64,000 nucleotides of DNA from an uncultured Bacillaceae bacterium (GCA_937995745.1 CALKIU010000122.1:12326-76325); one strand, 5' to 3'. Positions 34,328 through 43,190 are shown, numbered from the stretch's first letter. Program-made: numbers and translations. Notes: generated by a model from the letters alone, not told the origin.

Positions 34328-35164
34328 ATGCAAATCAGAAAACATGGAATCTTTCTCATTGCCGTCTGTTTGCTTGTTTTATTGACTTCTTGCAGCAAAA
34401 ACGATTCTGCGGGTGAAACAGGGGAAGGAACGAAATACACGCTTGCGATTTCAGGCTCGACGTCTGTCGGCCCTTTGACAGAGAAATTGGCCGCGAAATA
34501 CGAAGAGAAGGAAGACATTAAAATAGAGATTAATCAAATTGGTTCTTCCGCGGGAATTACGAATGCGATAAACGGTGTATCGGAAATCGGCATGTCATCC
34601 CGCGATTTAAAAGAGGCTGAAAAGGAAAAAGGTTTGGAAGAGACGGTCATTGCTTACGACGGTATTGTTGTCATCGTCCATCCGTCCAATAAAGTGGATG
34701 ACTTGACCCTCGAACAAGTGAGAGACATTTTTACAGGGAAAATCACGAATTGGAAAGAATTGGGCGGAGATGATATGGAGATTGTCGTTGTTTCCCGGGA
34801 AGACGGCTCCGGCTCCCGCGATGCTTTTCAAGAAATTGTCGGGTATTCATCCGGGGAGTTGGTGAAAAGCGCCATCATTGCGAGCGGGAACGGCAATATT
34901 AAAACGACCGTTGCAACGAACAAACACGCAATTGGATTTATTTCCTTTGAATACATAGACCCGTCGGTCAGGCCCGTAAAAATAGAAGGCATCGAACCGA
35001 CGGCCGAAAATGTTTTGCAGCAAAAATATAAATTGTCCCGTCCTTTTCTGTTTGTTTATCTTGAGGAAAATTTGTCCCCGCAAGGACGGAAGTTCATTGA
35101 TTTTATTTTGAGTTCGGAAGGGCAGAGAATTGTTTTGGAATCAGGGACGATACCGGTGCGGTAA
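34328..35164 (+). CDS. pstS: Phosphate ABC transporter substrate-binding lipoprotein PstS
   Basis: This 278-residue lipoprotein binds inorganic phosphate outside the membrane. The lipobox is LTSC (cysteine 22). The phosphate-binding residues appear in SGSTSVGPL, IGMSSRDLK and SREDGSGSRDAF. GGGGG precedes the ATG. It is the first gene of pstSCAB-phoU and lies behind the Pho box, so it should be induced in phosphate starvation. Confidence 0.96.
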   Translation: MQIRKHGIFLIAVCLLVLLTSCSKNDSAGETGEGTKYTLAISGSTSVGPLTEKLAAKYEEKEDIKIEINQIGSSAGITNAINGVSEIGMSSRDLKEAEKEKGLEETVIAYDGIVVIVHPSNKVDDLTLEQVRDIFTGKITNWKELGGDDMEIVVVSREDGSGSRDAFQEIVGYSSGELVKSAIIASGNGNIKTTVATNKHAIGFISFEYIDPSVRPVKIEGIEPTAENVLQQKYKLSRPFLFVYLEENLSPQGRKFIDFILSSEGQRIVLESGTIPVR

Positions 35165-35196
35165 GCGGGTGTACGTCATTTTTGGAGGAATGACAT

Positions 35197-36117
35197 ATGG
35201 TGAATGAGCCGCTGAAAAGCGATTTTGATTTTAAGCAAATGGACAAATCGATTAAAAGAAAGTATTTTTTTGAAGACTTGTCAGGCAGGGTTTTTTTGCT
35301 ATGTGCGCTAATTTCCGTCATCAGTTTGGCGCTCATTATCGGTTTTGTCTTTTACAAAGGCGCCCGTCCGTTTGCGGCGGAAGGCTACAGTTTTCTCGGG
35401 TTTTTGACGGGTACCGACTGGGTGCCCGGCGAAGATAAGTTCGGAGTTCTGCCGATGATCGTTGCTTCCTTGTATGCCACAATCGGCGCCCTTATTATCG
35501 GCGTCCCGGTCGGGCTATTTACGGCCATTTTCCTGGCCGAGATTGCACCAAAGCCGGTAGCGAAAGTGATATCTCCGGCTGTTCAATTGTTGGCCGGAAT
35601 TCCATCCGTTTTATATGGAGTATTCGGCTTGGCAGTCATTGTTCCTTTTTTGCAAGAGAACTTTGGTCTGCCGAAAGGGCAAAGTTTACTCGCCGTGATT
35701 CTCGTTTTGGCCATCATGATGCTTCCGACGATCGTAACAGTGGCGGAAACCGCCATTCGCGCTGTTCCCGATTCCTACCGGGAAGGGTCATTGGCTTTGG
35801 GAGCGTCCAAAATAGGAACAATTTTTAAAGTTGTTGTGCCCGCTGCCAAATCGGGAATTATGACGGCCGTTGTGCTCGGAATGGGCCGGGCCATCGGCGA
35901 AACGATGGCGGTCATTCTTGTGGCGGGAAACAGCCTGCTGATTCCGGCAAGTTTGACGGACAGCATCCGGCCGCTGACAACGAACATTGCCCTGGAAATG
36001 GGTTATGCATCGGGAGTTCACCAAGAAATGCTTTTTGCAACAGGAATTGTTTTGTTCTCGTTTATTTTGATCTTGAACTTTGTCTTAGCAAAAATTAGTT
36101 CGAAAGGCGGTCAGTAA
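35197..36117 (+). CDS. pstC: Phosphate ABC transporter permease PstC
   Basis: This 306-residue membrane protein has about six helices after a cytosolic N-terminus of 30 residues. The permease coupling motif (VPDSYREGSLALGASKIGTI) is visible near residue 190. It forms the translocation channel with PstA. GGAGG precedes the ATG, and pstA starts one base after its stop. Confidence 0.95.
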   Translation: MVNEPLKSDFDFKQMDKSIKRKYFFEDLSGRVFLLCALISVISLALIIGFVFYKGARPFAAEGYSFLGFLTGTDWVPGEDKFGVLPMIVASLYATIGALIIGVPVGLFTAIFLAEIAPKPVAKVISPAVQLLAGIPSVLYGVFGLAVIVPFLQENFGLPKGQSLLAVILVLAIMMLPTIVTVAETAIRAVPDSYREGSLALGASKIGTIFKVVVPAAKSGIMTAVVLGMGRAIGETMAVILVAGNSLLIPASLTDSIRPLTTNIALEMGYASGVHQEMLFATGIVLFSFILILNFVLAKISSKGGQ

Positions 36118-36118
36118 G

Positions 36119-36943
36119 TTGGGGAAACTTAAAGACGGGATCTTGCTGGCTTTACTTTGGGGCGCTGCCTTATTGACCGTGGGAATTCTTGTTCTCATTG
36201 TCGGATTTATTTTTTACAAAGGGATTGGTCTTATCAGTTGGGATTTTATTGTGAGCGACTATTCCCCGCTGGGAGGCGGCGGAATTTGGCCGATGATTAT
36301 CACGACCCTGTACACGATTGCCATCTCATTGGCCATCGCTACGCCGATTGGCATCTTGGCAGCCGTATATTTGCAGGAATATGCGAAACAGGGCCGGCTC
36401 GTCCGGACGATTCGCTTTGCGACTGAATGTTTGACGGGGATTCCGTCCATCATTTACGGATTGTTTGGCGCTGTCTTTTTTGTGACGGCCATGAAAATGG
36501 GAATGTCGATCATTGCCGCTTCACTGACATTGACGATCATGATTTTGCCCGTCATTATCCGGACGACGGAAGAAGCGTTAAAAACAGTGCCCCGTTCTTA
36601 CCGGGAAGGCTCCCTTGCCCTCGGCACAACGAAATTGCAAACATTGTATAAAGTCATTTTGCCAAGCGCCATGCCAGGGATTTTGTCAGGGATTATCCTT
36701 TCCATGGGAAGGATTATCGGGGAATCGGCGGCAATTTTCTTGACGGCAGGGACCGTGGCGGCCATGCCGGAAAGCATTTTCTCATCGGCCCGGACGCTTA
36801 CCGTCCACTCTTATCTTGTGACCCAGGAAGCCGGTGATATTGAGCTGGCCGCAGCTATCGGAATTGTGTTGATTGTCATCATTTTAGTGTTGAATTTCAC
36901 GGCTACGTTTATTTCCAAAAAACTGGACAAAAGCAATTATTGA
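36119..36943 (+). CDS. pstA: Phosphate ABC transporter permease PstA
   Basis: This 274-residue membrane protein is the PstC partner, with about six helices and the coupling motif VPRSYREGSLALGTTKLQT near residue 157. The start is a TTG (LGKLKDGI) with AAAGGCGG about ten bases upstream and one base after the pstC stop. It is followed by an unusual 129-base gap before pstB. Confidence 0.94.
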   Translation: MGKLKDGILLALLWGAALLTVGILVLIVGFIFYKGIGLISWDFIVSDYSPLGGGGIWPMIITTLYTIAISLAIATPIGILAAVYLQEYAKQGRLVRTIRFATECLTGIPSIIYGLFGAVFFVTAMKMGMSIIAASLTLTIMILPVIIRTTEEALKTVPRSYREGSLALGTTKLQTLYKVILPSAMPGILSGIILSMGRIIGESAAIFLTAGTVAAMPESIFSSARTLTVHSYLVTQEAGDIELAAAIGIVLIVIILVLNFTATFISKKLDKSNY

Positions 36944-36955
36944 ATCAAGGCGATG

Positions 36956-37014
36956 ACCGCCGCTTCTTTTGCGGGTTTGAATATACTGGTTAACACAGCT
37001 TCTTTTGCGGCGGT
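36956..37014 (+). other. Hairpin and short repeat between pstA and pstB
   Basis: ACCGCCGC (36956-36963) can pair with GCGGCGGT (37007-37014), and the 13-base GCTTCTTTTGCGG occurs twice (36962 and 36998). The hairpin is followed by only TTT, so it may tune rather than stop transcription. Confidence 0.45.
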
Positions 37015-37072
37015 TTTGGCAATGAAAAAAAACGCTGTTTGATGGCGGCTGTTATGTAAAGGAGTTTGAACG

Positions 37073-37879
37073 ATGAGCATTGCGATGTTGGATTGGAAAC
37101 CTGTATTTGCTGATAAAGTACCGGAAAAGAAGACTAAAATCAGTGTGAAAAATTTGAACTTGTTTTACGGGGAAAAGCAGGCTCTTTATGAAGTTTCGAT
37201 CGATATCAAGGAAAACGAAATCACCGCTTTAATCGGTCCTTCCGGCTGTGGAAAATCAACCTTTTTGCGGACTTTAAACCGCATGAATGATTTGATCGAC
37301 AATGTAAAAATCAGCGGAAGCATCGTGATCGACGGGGAAGATATTTATAAGTCCAATGACGTGATCAAACTTCGCACGAAAGTCGGGATGGTATTTCAAA
37401 AACCCAATCTTTTTCCGATGAGCATTTATGACAATGTGGCGTACGGTCCGAGAATGCACGGTTTGAGAAACAAAAAGAAGTTGGATGAAATTGTGGAAGA
37501 AAGTCTCCGCGGCGCGGCAATATGGGATGAAGTGAAAGACAGATTGAAATCTTCGGCACTTGGACTCTCCGGGGGCCAGCAGCAGCGGGTTTGTATCGCC
37601 AGGGCCATTGCCATGAAGCCGGACGTCATTCTTATGGATGAACCGACAAGCGCCTTGGATCCGATATCCACATTAAAAATAGAGGAATTGCTCGTACAAA
37701 TGAAAAAGGATTACACGATTGTCATTGTTACCCATAATATGCAGCAAGCGGCGCGCGTATCCGACAGAACCGCCTTTTTCCTGAACGGGGAACTGGTTGA
37801 ATTTGATGTGACAAGCAAAATCTTTTCAACACCTTCCGATAAAAGAACCGAAGACTACATCACAGGACGTTTCGGATAG
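37073..37879 (+). CDS. pstB: Phosphate ABC transporter ATPase PstB
   Basis: This 268-residue ATPase carries Walker A GPSGCGKST, the Q-loop VFQKPNLFPMSIYDNV, the signature LSGGQQQRVCIARA, and Walker B VILMDEPTSALDP with the switch histidine in IVTHNMQQ. AAAGGAG precedes the ATG. It powers PstCA and is followed by phoU after 15 bases. Confidence 0.96.
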   Translation: MSIAMLDWKPVFADKVPEKKTKISVKNLNLFYGEKQALYEVSIDIKENEITALIGPSGCGKSTFLRTLNRMNDLIDNVKISGSIVIDGEDIYKSNDVIKLRTKVGMVFQKPNLFPMSIYDNVAYGPRMHGLRNKKKLDEIVEESLRGAAIWDEVKDRLKSSALGLSGGQQQRVCIARAIAMKPDVILMDEPTSALDPISTLKIEELLVQMKKDYTIVIVTHNMQQAARVSDRTAFFLNGELVEFDVTSKIFSTPSDKRTEDYITGRFG

Positions 37880-37894
37880 AAAGGGGGACCGGCA

Positions 37895-38548
37895 ATGGTC
37901 CGGGAAAGCTTCGAACAAAGTTTAAAAGAATTGCAAGATAAAATTAAGGAAATGGGCGAATTAACCGTTTCCATGTTGGATAAATCATTTCTCGCCTTAA
38001 AAGGGCAAGATATGGAAGCCGCTTTGCGGGTCATTGAAGATGACCGGGAAGTCAATGAATTGGAAGAAGAGATCAATCATATGGCGGTGTGGCTGATCGT
38101 AAAAGAACAGCCTGTCGCCCGCGATTTGCGGATGATCATCGGTGTTCTCAAAATTTCCTCGGAAATTGAGCGTCTGGCCGATTTTGCCGTCAATATCGCC
38201 AAAGCAACGATTGTCATCGGGAATGAAGAGCCGTTGATGGATATTTCCGAATTGGAAGCGATGAAAGGCATTTGCATGACGATGCTGGAAAAATCATTTG
38301 AATCTTTCTTTGAAGGAGATTTGGCCCTCGCCAAGGAAGTCGGCAGCATGGACGATGAAATGGATGAACGGAGCGACAATTTTTATAAAACCACCATCAA
38401 ATATTTAAGCGAACATCCGCAACAATCCAACCAAATCGTTCAATTGCTGTTTGTCAATCGCTACCTCGAACGGGTGGCCGACCATATCACGAATATTGCC
38501 GAAAGCGCGGCTTATTTGATCAAAGGGCGAATATATGACTTAAACTAG
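37895..38548 (+). CDS. phoU: Phosphate signalling protein PhoU
   Basis: This 217-residue protein is two repeats of a three-helix bundle, each with the metal-binding E/DxxxD pattern (DDREVNELEEEI and GSMDDEMDERSDN). It links Pst to control of the Pho response and limits phosphate uptake. AAAGGGGG precedes the ATG. It ends the pst operon; an intrinsic terminator follows. Confidence 0.95.
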   Translation: MVRESFEQSLKELQDKIKEMGELTVSMLDKSFLALKGQDMEAALRVIEDDREVNELEEEINHMAVWLIVKEQPVARDLRMIIGVLKISSEIERLADFAVNIAKATIVIGNEEPLMDISELEAMKGICMTMLEKSFESFFEGDLALAKEVGSMDDEMDERSDNFYKTTIKYLSEHPQQSNQIVQLLFVNRYLERVADHITNIAESAAYLIKGRIYDLN

Positions 38549-38625
38549 CCGTTTTCGTTTCATAGAAAAGGCGTTGCTGAAAAAATTGCTACGTACGTTC
38601 AGGCCGAAAACACGCATTTAGGTAA

Positions 38626-38654
38626 AAGCGGGAAGATTTCCGCTTCTTTTTTTT
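38626..38654 (+). terminator. Intrinsic terminator after phoU
   Basis: AAGCGG-AA and TT-CCGCTT form a stem with a 3-base loop and one bulged G, followed by CTTTTTTTT. Confidence 0.8.
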
Positions 38655-38681
38655 GGAAATGTATAAAGAATGTAATATACT
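38653..38681 (+). promoter_or_regulatory. Orphan sigma-A promoter downstream of phoU
   Basis: TTGGAA (38653-38658), 17 bases and TATACT (38676-38681). No gene follows on this strand; the 150 bases after it contain a 7-bp hairpin (ATCGTCC/GGGCGAT) and run to the terminator of the opposite gene. A short RNA is possible; chance is also possible. Confidence 0.35.
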
Positions 38682-38821
38682 GATTCAGATCGTCCACAGG
38701 GGCGATACGATGCTTTCGTAGCGCAAAAATGGGGATGGCCGCAATTGTACACATTTAGCAGGGAAATTCTATTTCGTTTATGTCTCTCATCATTCTATCG
38801 TTTTGCCGTCTGAACGGGAGC

Positions 38822-38850
38822 TAAAAATGGCCCGGGCAAGTCCCGGGCAC
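38822..38850 (-). terminator. Intrinsic terminator of the exported flavoenzyme gene
   Basis: Read on the minus strand, GCCCGGG and CCCGGGC form a 7-bp all-GC stem followed by CATTTTTAG. Confidence 0.75.
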
Positions 38851-38908
38851 TTAAGGAAGAAAGTTTTTACAATTGATTTTATTACAGAAACATATTCAAC
38901 TTTCTCAA

Positions 38909-41170
38909 TTATATTGCGCGGCCGACATCATTTCCTGCGCGTATCGCCATGGCAATGTTAAAAGGTTTATCGCAATCCCCGATCGCATAAGTTTCCTTTA
39001 CTTTCACTCCGTCAAGCAAAGATTTGTTTGGCAATAAGTCAGCGGCGTTGATAATGGAATCGGCCGGTATGACCGTTTCAACTCCGGTTTCTGATTCGAT
39101 GATAACTTCTTTATTGCCAATTTTTTTGATTTTTGAACTGGGGTAGGCTTTTACGCCTAAGGAATACAGCGCCGTCGTCATCATGCGTTTGGCATGATGT
39201 GATTGCTGCTTGTCCAAATCCTCATTGGGATTCGGAGTGACAATTGTGACCTTCTTTTTATGAACGGTCAGCCACAAAGCACAGTCAAAAGCTTGGGCAT
39301 TTGAACCGAATACAATCACATTTTCACCCGTGTCTGCCTCCATGAAATCATCGTATTCTATGATCGGTACGTTGCCACCGCTTGCCCCCACTTCTCCTGG
39401 CAAAGCACCGACTGCGAGAATGACGGCATCCGGACTTTCATTGTTAATAAATTCCGTGTCGACTTCCTTATTGAGAACAACTTTTACTCCATGAATCTCC
39501 AATTGTTTAATTAAATAAGCTCTGAGATCGTCCAGGTTTTCATGGGGGCCTTTGACCACGCTGGCAAAAGACAACTTACCGCCGAGAGATCCTTTTTTCT
39601 CATATAGGGTAACTTCATGGCCGCGTGCAGCGGCGATCCGCGCTGCCTCCATTCCAGCAGGGCCTCCTCCGACCACCATGATCTTTTTCGGATTGGCGGC
39701 GGGTTCCAGTTCATATGTTTTCGGCCCTTTATCGGTCATGACCCGCTGGGTGAGGGCGTTCACGCGGCAATATCCCATTTCCCGGTTCATTTCATTTGAG
39801 CCGATGTGGCAATGCAGACAGCGTGTGCATGGCGCTATTTCATCAATGCGCCCTTCTTTCAGCTTGTTGACGTATTCTGTGTCTACTGTGAGAGGACGGT
39901 TCATCAGATAGAAGTCTACTTTACCGTCCGCAAGCGCTTTCTCGAAGAAATCCGGGGCATGGGCCGGATCCATGTACGTGACCGTGCCGCAAGGGATTTT
40001 GATCTCTTTTTTGTATCGCGCGACAACGTCAATCAGCATGCCGGCTCCGCTATGGTTGGCAATCAGCGCGCCTTGCCAATGCCTTGAAAAATCCCATTGG
40101 GTTCCGTACCCCGTTGCTCCTTCAATACCGTTTAAGATAAAGTAAAGGTCGCTGGCAAATTGGCATGGATGGTAATCGAGCGGCCCTAATCGCAAATGCA
40201 GAGAGTCGCAGCCGGCTGCTTCAATTAATTTGGCCAGTCCGATGCCTTCTTCAATCGTTGTCACTTTATTGTGTGGATCCGTGACTGTATTGTCTAAAGT
40301 GACGAAAGTGGCGTTGTTGGTAAGATTATCGTTTTCTTCGATACAGTTCATTAAAACTTGAACGACAAAATCTTTGCCGCAGGCCTGTTTGATTTTCTCA
40401 ACGGTTTCTGTCACAAACCGGGCGCGATTTTCCAAACTGCCTCCCCCATATTCGTCAGTGCGAACGTTAAAGAAGCGAGATAGGAAGTGCGCTCCGATAT
40501 TAAAGCCGGCCGCATTGATCTCAAAACCGACAAATCCCATTTCTTTCATATGTTTTGCGATAGCTACATAACGGTCTTGGAGAGCGCGAATGTCTTCGTG
40601 AGTCAGCTCATCGATCGGTTTCGGCGCGATTCCGTAGGTCTGATAACCGAGTTTAGCACCGTATTTTTCGCACTCTTGAACGAGTTTTTTTCCAAAATCA
40701 AGTACTTCCTTGGAGGCAGGACTGCCGTCCACAGGCGGTTCCAGATGGGGAATCATTTCCACCCAGATTAACTCAACGCCGCCCTTCGCAAATTGAATGT
40801 AATACTGAAGCAGTTCATCGGTAAGCCCTGCCAAGTATGTGGCCGAACCGGCTGCTGATTTTACCATGCGATGACTGGTGGTAACGGAGCCGATTTTGAG
40901 AGGCGAAAACAAGGTCTTAAAATCTGTGGTGTGTTGGCGATAGTTGTAATCTTGCGGATTAAGATAGGCTGCAGGAATTAATGCTCCCGCCAGCGCACCG
41001 TTGCTTGATTTTTGTCCATCCTTTTTCTCATTTGTTTTTCCGGATTTGTCATCTTTTTCTTTCGGGGCACATCCCGTTATTCCTAATCCCCCTAGTGCGG
41101 CAACACCGGCTGCTCCCACTGCGCCTTTTATAAAAGTACGCCGGCTAATTGCTTTTTTTTCCTTATTCAT
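38909..41170 (-). CDS. Tat-exported, lipid-anchored ene-reductase-like flavoenzyme (OYE barrel + Fe-S + FAD/NAD domains)
   Basis: This 753-residue protein begins with a twin-arginine signal (SRRTFIK, residues 9-15) and a lipobox ITGC (cysteine 34), then a K/D-rich linker. From about residue 85 it has an old-yellow-enzyme FMN barrel with the active-site block FLSRFFNVRTDEYGGG. A cysteine cluster CTRCLHC near residue 448 with a fourth cysteine 14 residues on should hold a 4Fe-4S centre. A FAD/NAD(P) domain begins VVGGGPAGMEAARIA near 500. The order is that of 2,4-dienoyl-CoA and 2-enoate reductases, but those are cytosolic. Cofactors would be inserted before Tat export. The electron donor and substrate are unknown. 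The ATG follows TAGGAGGG. Confidence 0.88.
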   Translation of the reverse strand: MNKEKKAISRRTFIKGAVGAAGVAALGGLGITGCAPKEKDDKSGKTNEKKDGQKSSNGALAGALIPAAYLNPQDYNYRQHTTDFKTLFSPLKIGSVTTSHRMVKSAAGSATYLAGLTDELLQYYIQFAKGGVELIWVEMIPHLEPPVDGSPASKEVLDFGKKLVQECEKYGAKLGYQTYGIAPKPIDELTHEDIRALQDRYVAIAKHMKEMGFVGFEINAAGFNIGAHFLSRFFNVRTDEYGGGSLENRARFVTETVEKIKQACGKDFVVQVLMNCIEENDNLTNNATFVTLDNTVTDPHNKVTTIEEGIGLAKLIEAAGCDSLHLRLGPLDYHPCQFASDLYFILNGIEGATGYGTQWDFSRHWQGALIANHSGAGMLIDVVARYKKEIKIPCGTVTYMDPAHAPDFFEKALADGKVDFYLMNRPLTVDTEYVNKLKEGRIDEIAPCTRCLHCHIGSNEMNREMGYCRVNALTQRVMTDKGPKTYELEPAANPKKIMVVGGGPAGMEAARIAAARGHEVTLYEKKGSLGGKLSFASVVKGPHENLDDLRAYLIKQLEIHGVKVVLNKEVDTEFINNESPDAVILAVGALPGEVGASGGNVPIIEYDDFMEADTGENVIVFGSNAQAFDCALWLTVHKKKVTIVTPNPNEDLDKQQSHHAKRMMTTALYSLGVKAYPSSKIKKIGNKEVIIESETGVETVIPADSIINAADLLPNKSLLDGVKVKETYAIGDCDKPFNIAMAIRAGNDVGRAI

Positions 41171-41551
41171 AAAAAACCCTCCTAACAGAGTTGGTTTTTA
41201 AAAATTTCAAACTCTCAAATATTATTTTACAATAATAATCCATGAAACGTTTTGCCAATTTTATTAAAATTTTATATAAATTATCATTTTAGTCACTTTT
41301 CTTAAAAATTTAGTAAAAAGAGTAAAAGTTATTGGCAGTTGTTCTGCTACAAACGGGGAAAAATTCTTGTGCATGCGGGAAGGAGATATAAAGCCAGGTA
41401 AGGCGAATGGATGGATTAAGTTTTGCGTGAAGATATTTTGTCGAGCAGAGAAAAGCGCATTTAATAACTTGTCAGAAAACATAGCTGTTTTTCTAAAGTT
41501 ATGCCCAGTTGCTGTGCTCCAGAAGGTTGGCGAAAAATTTCCGATAAAAAA
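41171..41551. other. AT-rich gap upstream of the flavoenzyme gene
   Basis: No supportable gene is seen. The part next to 41171 is very AT-rich and must carry the promoter of the flavoenzyme gene, but I cannot choose between several weak -10/-35 pairs. The far end holds the rpsD terminator. Confidence 0.4.
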
Positions 41552-41597
41552 CAAAAAACCCCGAAATCCTTGCAAATCAAGGGTTTTGGGGTTTTTG
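41552..41597 (-). terminator. Intrinsic terminator after rpsD
   Basis: On the minus strand AAAACCCC and GGGGTTTT form an outer stem and CCTTG/CAAGG an inner stem, followed by a T run. Confidence 0.85.
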
Positions 41598-41624
41598 CAC
41601 GTTGGATTTTCCAATCCGCTTTTA

Positions 41625-42227
41625 TTAACGAGAGTAGAACTCAACGATAAAGGCTTCGTTGATTTCTTGCGGAAGCTCGGAACGCTCCGGCAAACGGGTG
41701 TAAGTTCCTTCGAGTTTTTCCGGATCAAATGTTAAATATTCCGGAATAAAATCGTTCAATTCAACAGCTTCCTTGATAATTTGCAGGTTGCGTGATTTTT
41801 CGCGCACGCTGATGGTTTGCCCCGGACGGACTGTGTAGGACGGAATGTCGACACGTTTGCCGTCCACCAAAATATGGCCGTGGTTTACCAATTGCCGTGC
41901 TTGACGGCGTGTGCGGGCCAAACCGAGACGGTAAACAAGGTTGTCTAAACGGGATTCAAGCAGAATCATGAAGTTTTCGCCGTGTACGCCCGGCATTTTT
42001 CCCGCTTTCACAAAGAGATTGCGGAATTGCCGTTCATTAACACCGTACATATGGCGAAGTTTTTGTTTTTCCTGCAATTGCAGTCCGTATTCCGAAAGTT
42101 TTCTCCGTTGGTGAGGACCATGCTGTCCCGGCGGGTAAGGGCGTTTGCGCAATTCTTTGCCCGTACCGCTCAAAGAGATGCCGAGGCGGCGCGAAATTTT
42201 CCATGTTGGACCTGTATAACGAGCCAA
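41625..42227 (-). CDS. rpsD: 30S ribosomal protein S4
   Basis: This 200-residue protein starts 30S assembly by binding 16S rRNA and also represses its own synthesis in Bacillus. Its features are the basic N-terminus (YTGPTWKISRRLGISLSGTGKE), PYPPGQHGP and the S4 RNA-binding domain LDNLVYRLGLARTRRQARQLVNHGHILVDGK. There is no four-cysteine zinc motif, so it is the zinc-free form. The start is a TTG with AAGGAGGAGT nine bases upstream. It is monocistronic with a structured leader. Confidence 0.98.
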   Translation of the reverse strand: MARYTGPTWKISRRLGISLSGTGKELRKRPYPPGQHGPHQRRKLSEYGLQLQEKQKLRHMYGVNERQFRNLFVKAGKMPGVHGENFMILLESRLDNLVYRLGLARTRRQARQLVNHGHILVDGKRVDIPSYTVRPGQTISVREKSRNLQIIKEAVELNDFIPEYLTFDPEKLEGTYTRLPERSELPQEINEAFIVEFYSR

Positions 42228-42274
42228 ATAGGACTCCTCCTTATGTTCTTATTTTGGTAAAATAAAAACAGTTG

Positions 42275-42385
42275 TGAGCACCAAGTTACGGGTATTTTGT
42301 TTTCATGTACCTTCGCCCTGGCAGCTAGGGTTACGCAGTACACCGTCACCGTTTCGGCGAGGAACAAAATACGCTCGTAAGGGTG
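42275..42385 (-). promoter_or_regulatory. Probable S4-binding leader of rpsD
   Basis: Read on the minus strand a 10-bp stem (GTATTTTGTT 42292-42301 with AACAAAATAC 42363-42372) is extended outward by TTACG/CGTAA. It encloses CCTCGCC/GGCGAAGG pairing and a CCCT-AGGG hairpin. Position and architecture fit the autoregulatory S4 leader known from B. subtilis. Identity is inferred, since I could not compare with a model. The region 42386-42596 shows nothing further beyond the leader's promoter, which I could not place. Confidence 0.65.
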
Positions 42386-42596
42386 TCACACAGGCTGCTA
42401 TATTTTACACAAAATCTATTATATCTGCGCCGCATCAGTAAAGTCAAGGCAAAATAGCATGTTTTCGGCAAAATTAAGAACAAACGGGTTTTTCTAAAGT
42501 TCTCTGTGTCAACGGTTCTCAAAGCCGTCCCGTTTTACAATTTTTTCGGCATATCTATTGGCAACATAAAAATGATTTCAAAAAAGAGTGATAAAT

Positions 42597-43190
42597 TTGC
42601 AGGAAACAGTACGCGAAAAACGGATTCGTTTTCTTGTTATCATTTTAATCTTGTTGGTCACCGCTGGTGCATTTTATTGGCGCCATCAACAAATGCTTGT
42701 GCAGAAGGAAGCGGAAATCCCGCCCCCTCTGGCGGCCGTTGTCCACGAAAGCGAGGGCAAACATGATCATCCGTTGGTGGCTGTTTACCAGTATAAAGAA
42801 GATGCCCATATCGCAGCCCTGTATGAAATTGACTTCAAAGAGGGTTATTTGTTCAAAACGATTGCCGCGGCAAAACTAGAGAGAGCACCGGAAGAAATGG
42901 CCCCGGACAGAAAGGAAATAGGAGTTTGGATGAAATTTTCCGGGAAATGGCGTTATTTTAACGATTTATTGGAGGAGGAAAAAAGACCGGCAAACACGAG
43001 GAACACGGTGGAACCCGTTCAGTTTGCGGCCAAAGAAGACCGCAAAGGAACAACGATCATCATAGCGGGGGAACGCCGTCAATTTCATCTCGACACCCGC
43101 GAAAAAGTTCTCGCCGTCCATTCATTGGCCGCAGACAAGAGCCTGTGGCTGGCTGTGACAGAGTCGCAATTTTTCATTCTTCACCATTAA
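42597..43190 (+). CDS. Hypothetical single-pass membrane protein
   Basis: This 197-residue protein has a short basic N-terminus and one hydrophobic helix (about residues 11-27, IRFLVIILILLVTAGAF), then a soluble, beta-rich domain of about 165 residues outside the membrane. I do not recognise the family. Starts are uncertain: the TTG at 42597 has AAAGAGTG seven bases upstream, and a GTG at 42588 is the alternative. It lies alone between rpsD (divergent) and yttP. A 6-bp GGGCGC/GCGCCC hairpin with a T7 loop follows at 43250-43268. The gap 43191-43534 holds nothing else I can support. Confidence 0.65.
   Translation: MQETVREKRIRFLVIILILLVTAGAFYWRHQQMLVQKEAEIPPPLAAVVHESEGKHDHPLVAVYQYKEDAHIAALYEIDFKEGYLFKTIAAAKLERAPEEMAPDRKEIGVWMKFSGKWRYFNDLLEEEKRPANTRNTVEPVQFAAKEDRKGTTIIIAGERRQFHLDTREKVLAVHSLAADKSLWLAVTESQFFILHH

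Noticed and set aside
25088..38730. Similarity between GATACTTTCGTAGCGG (25094) and GATGCTTTCGTAGCGC (38708)
   Set aside because: Thirteen of sixteen bases over a span this size is expected by chance; the surrounding sequence does not align.
38909..41170. Plus-strand frames opposite the flavoenzyme gene (for example 39552-39911)
   Set aside because: They are mirror frames of a strongly conserved coding sequence and have no sites.
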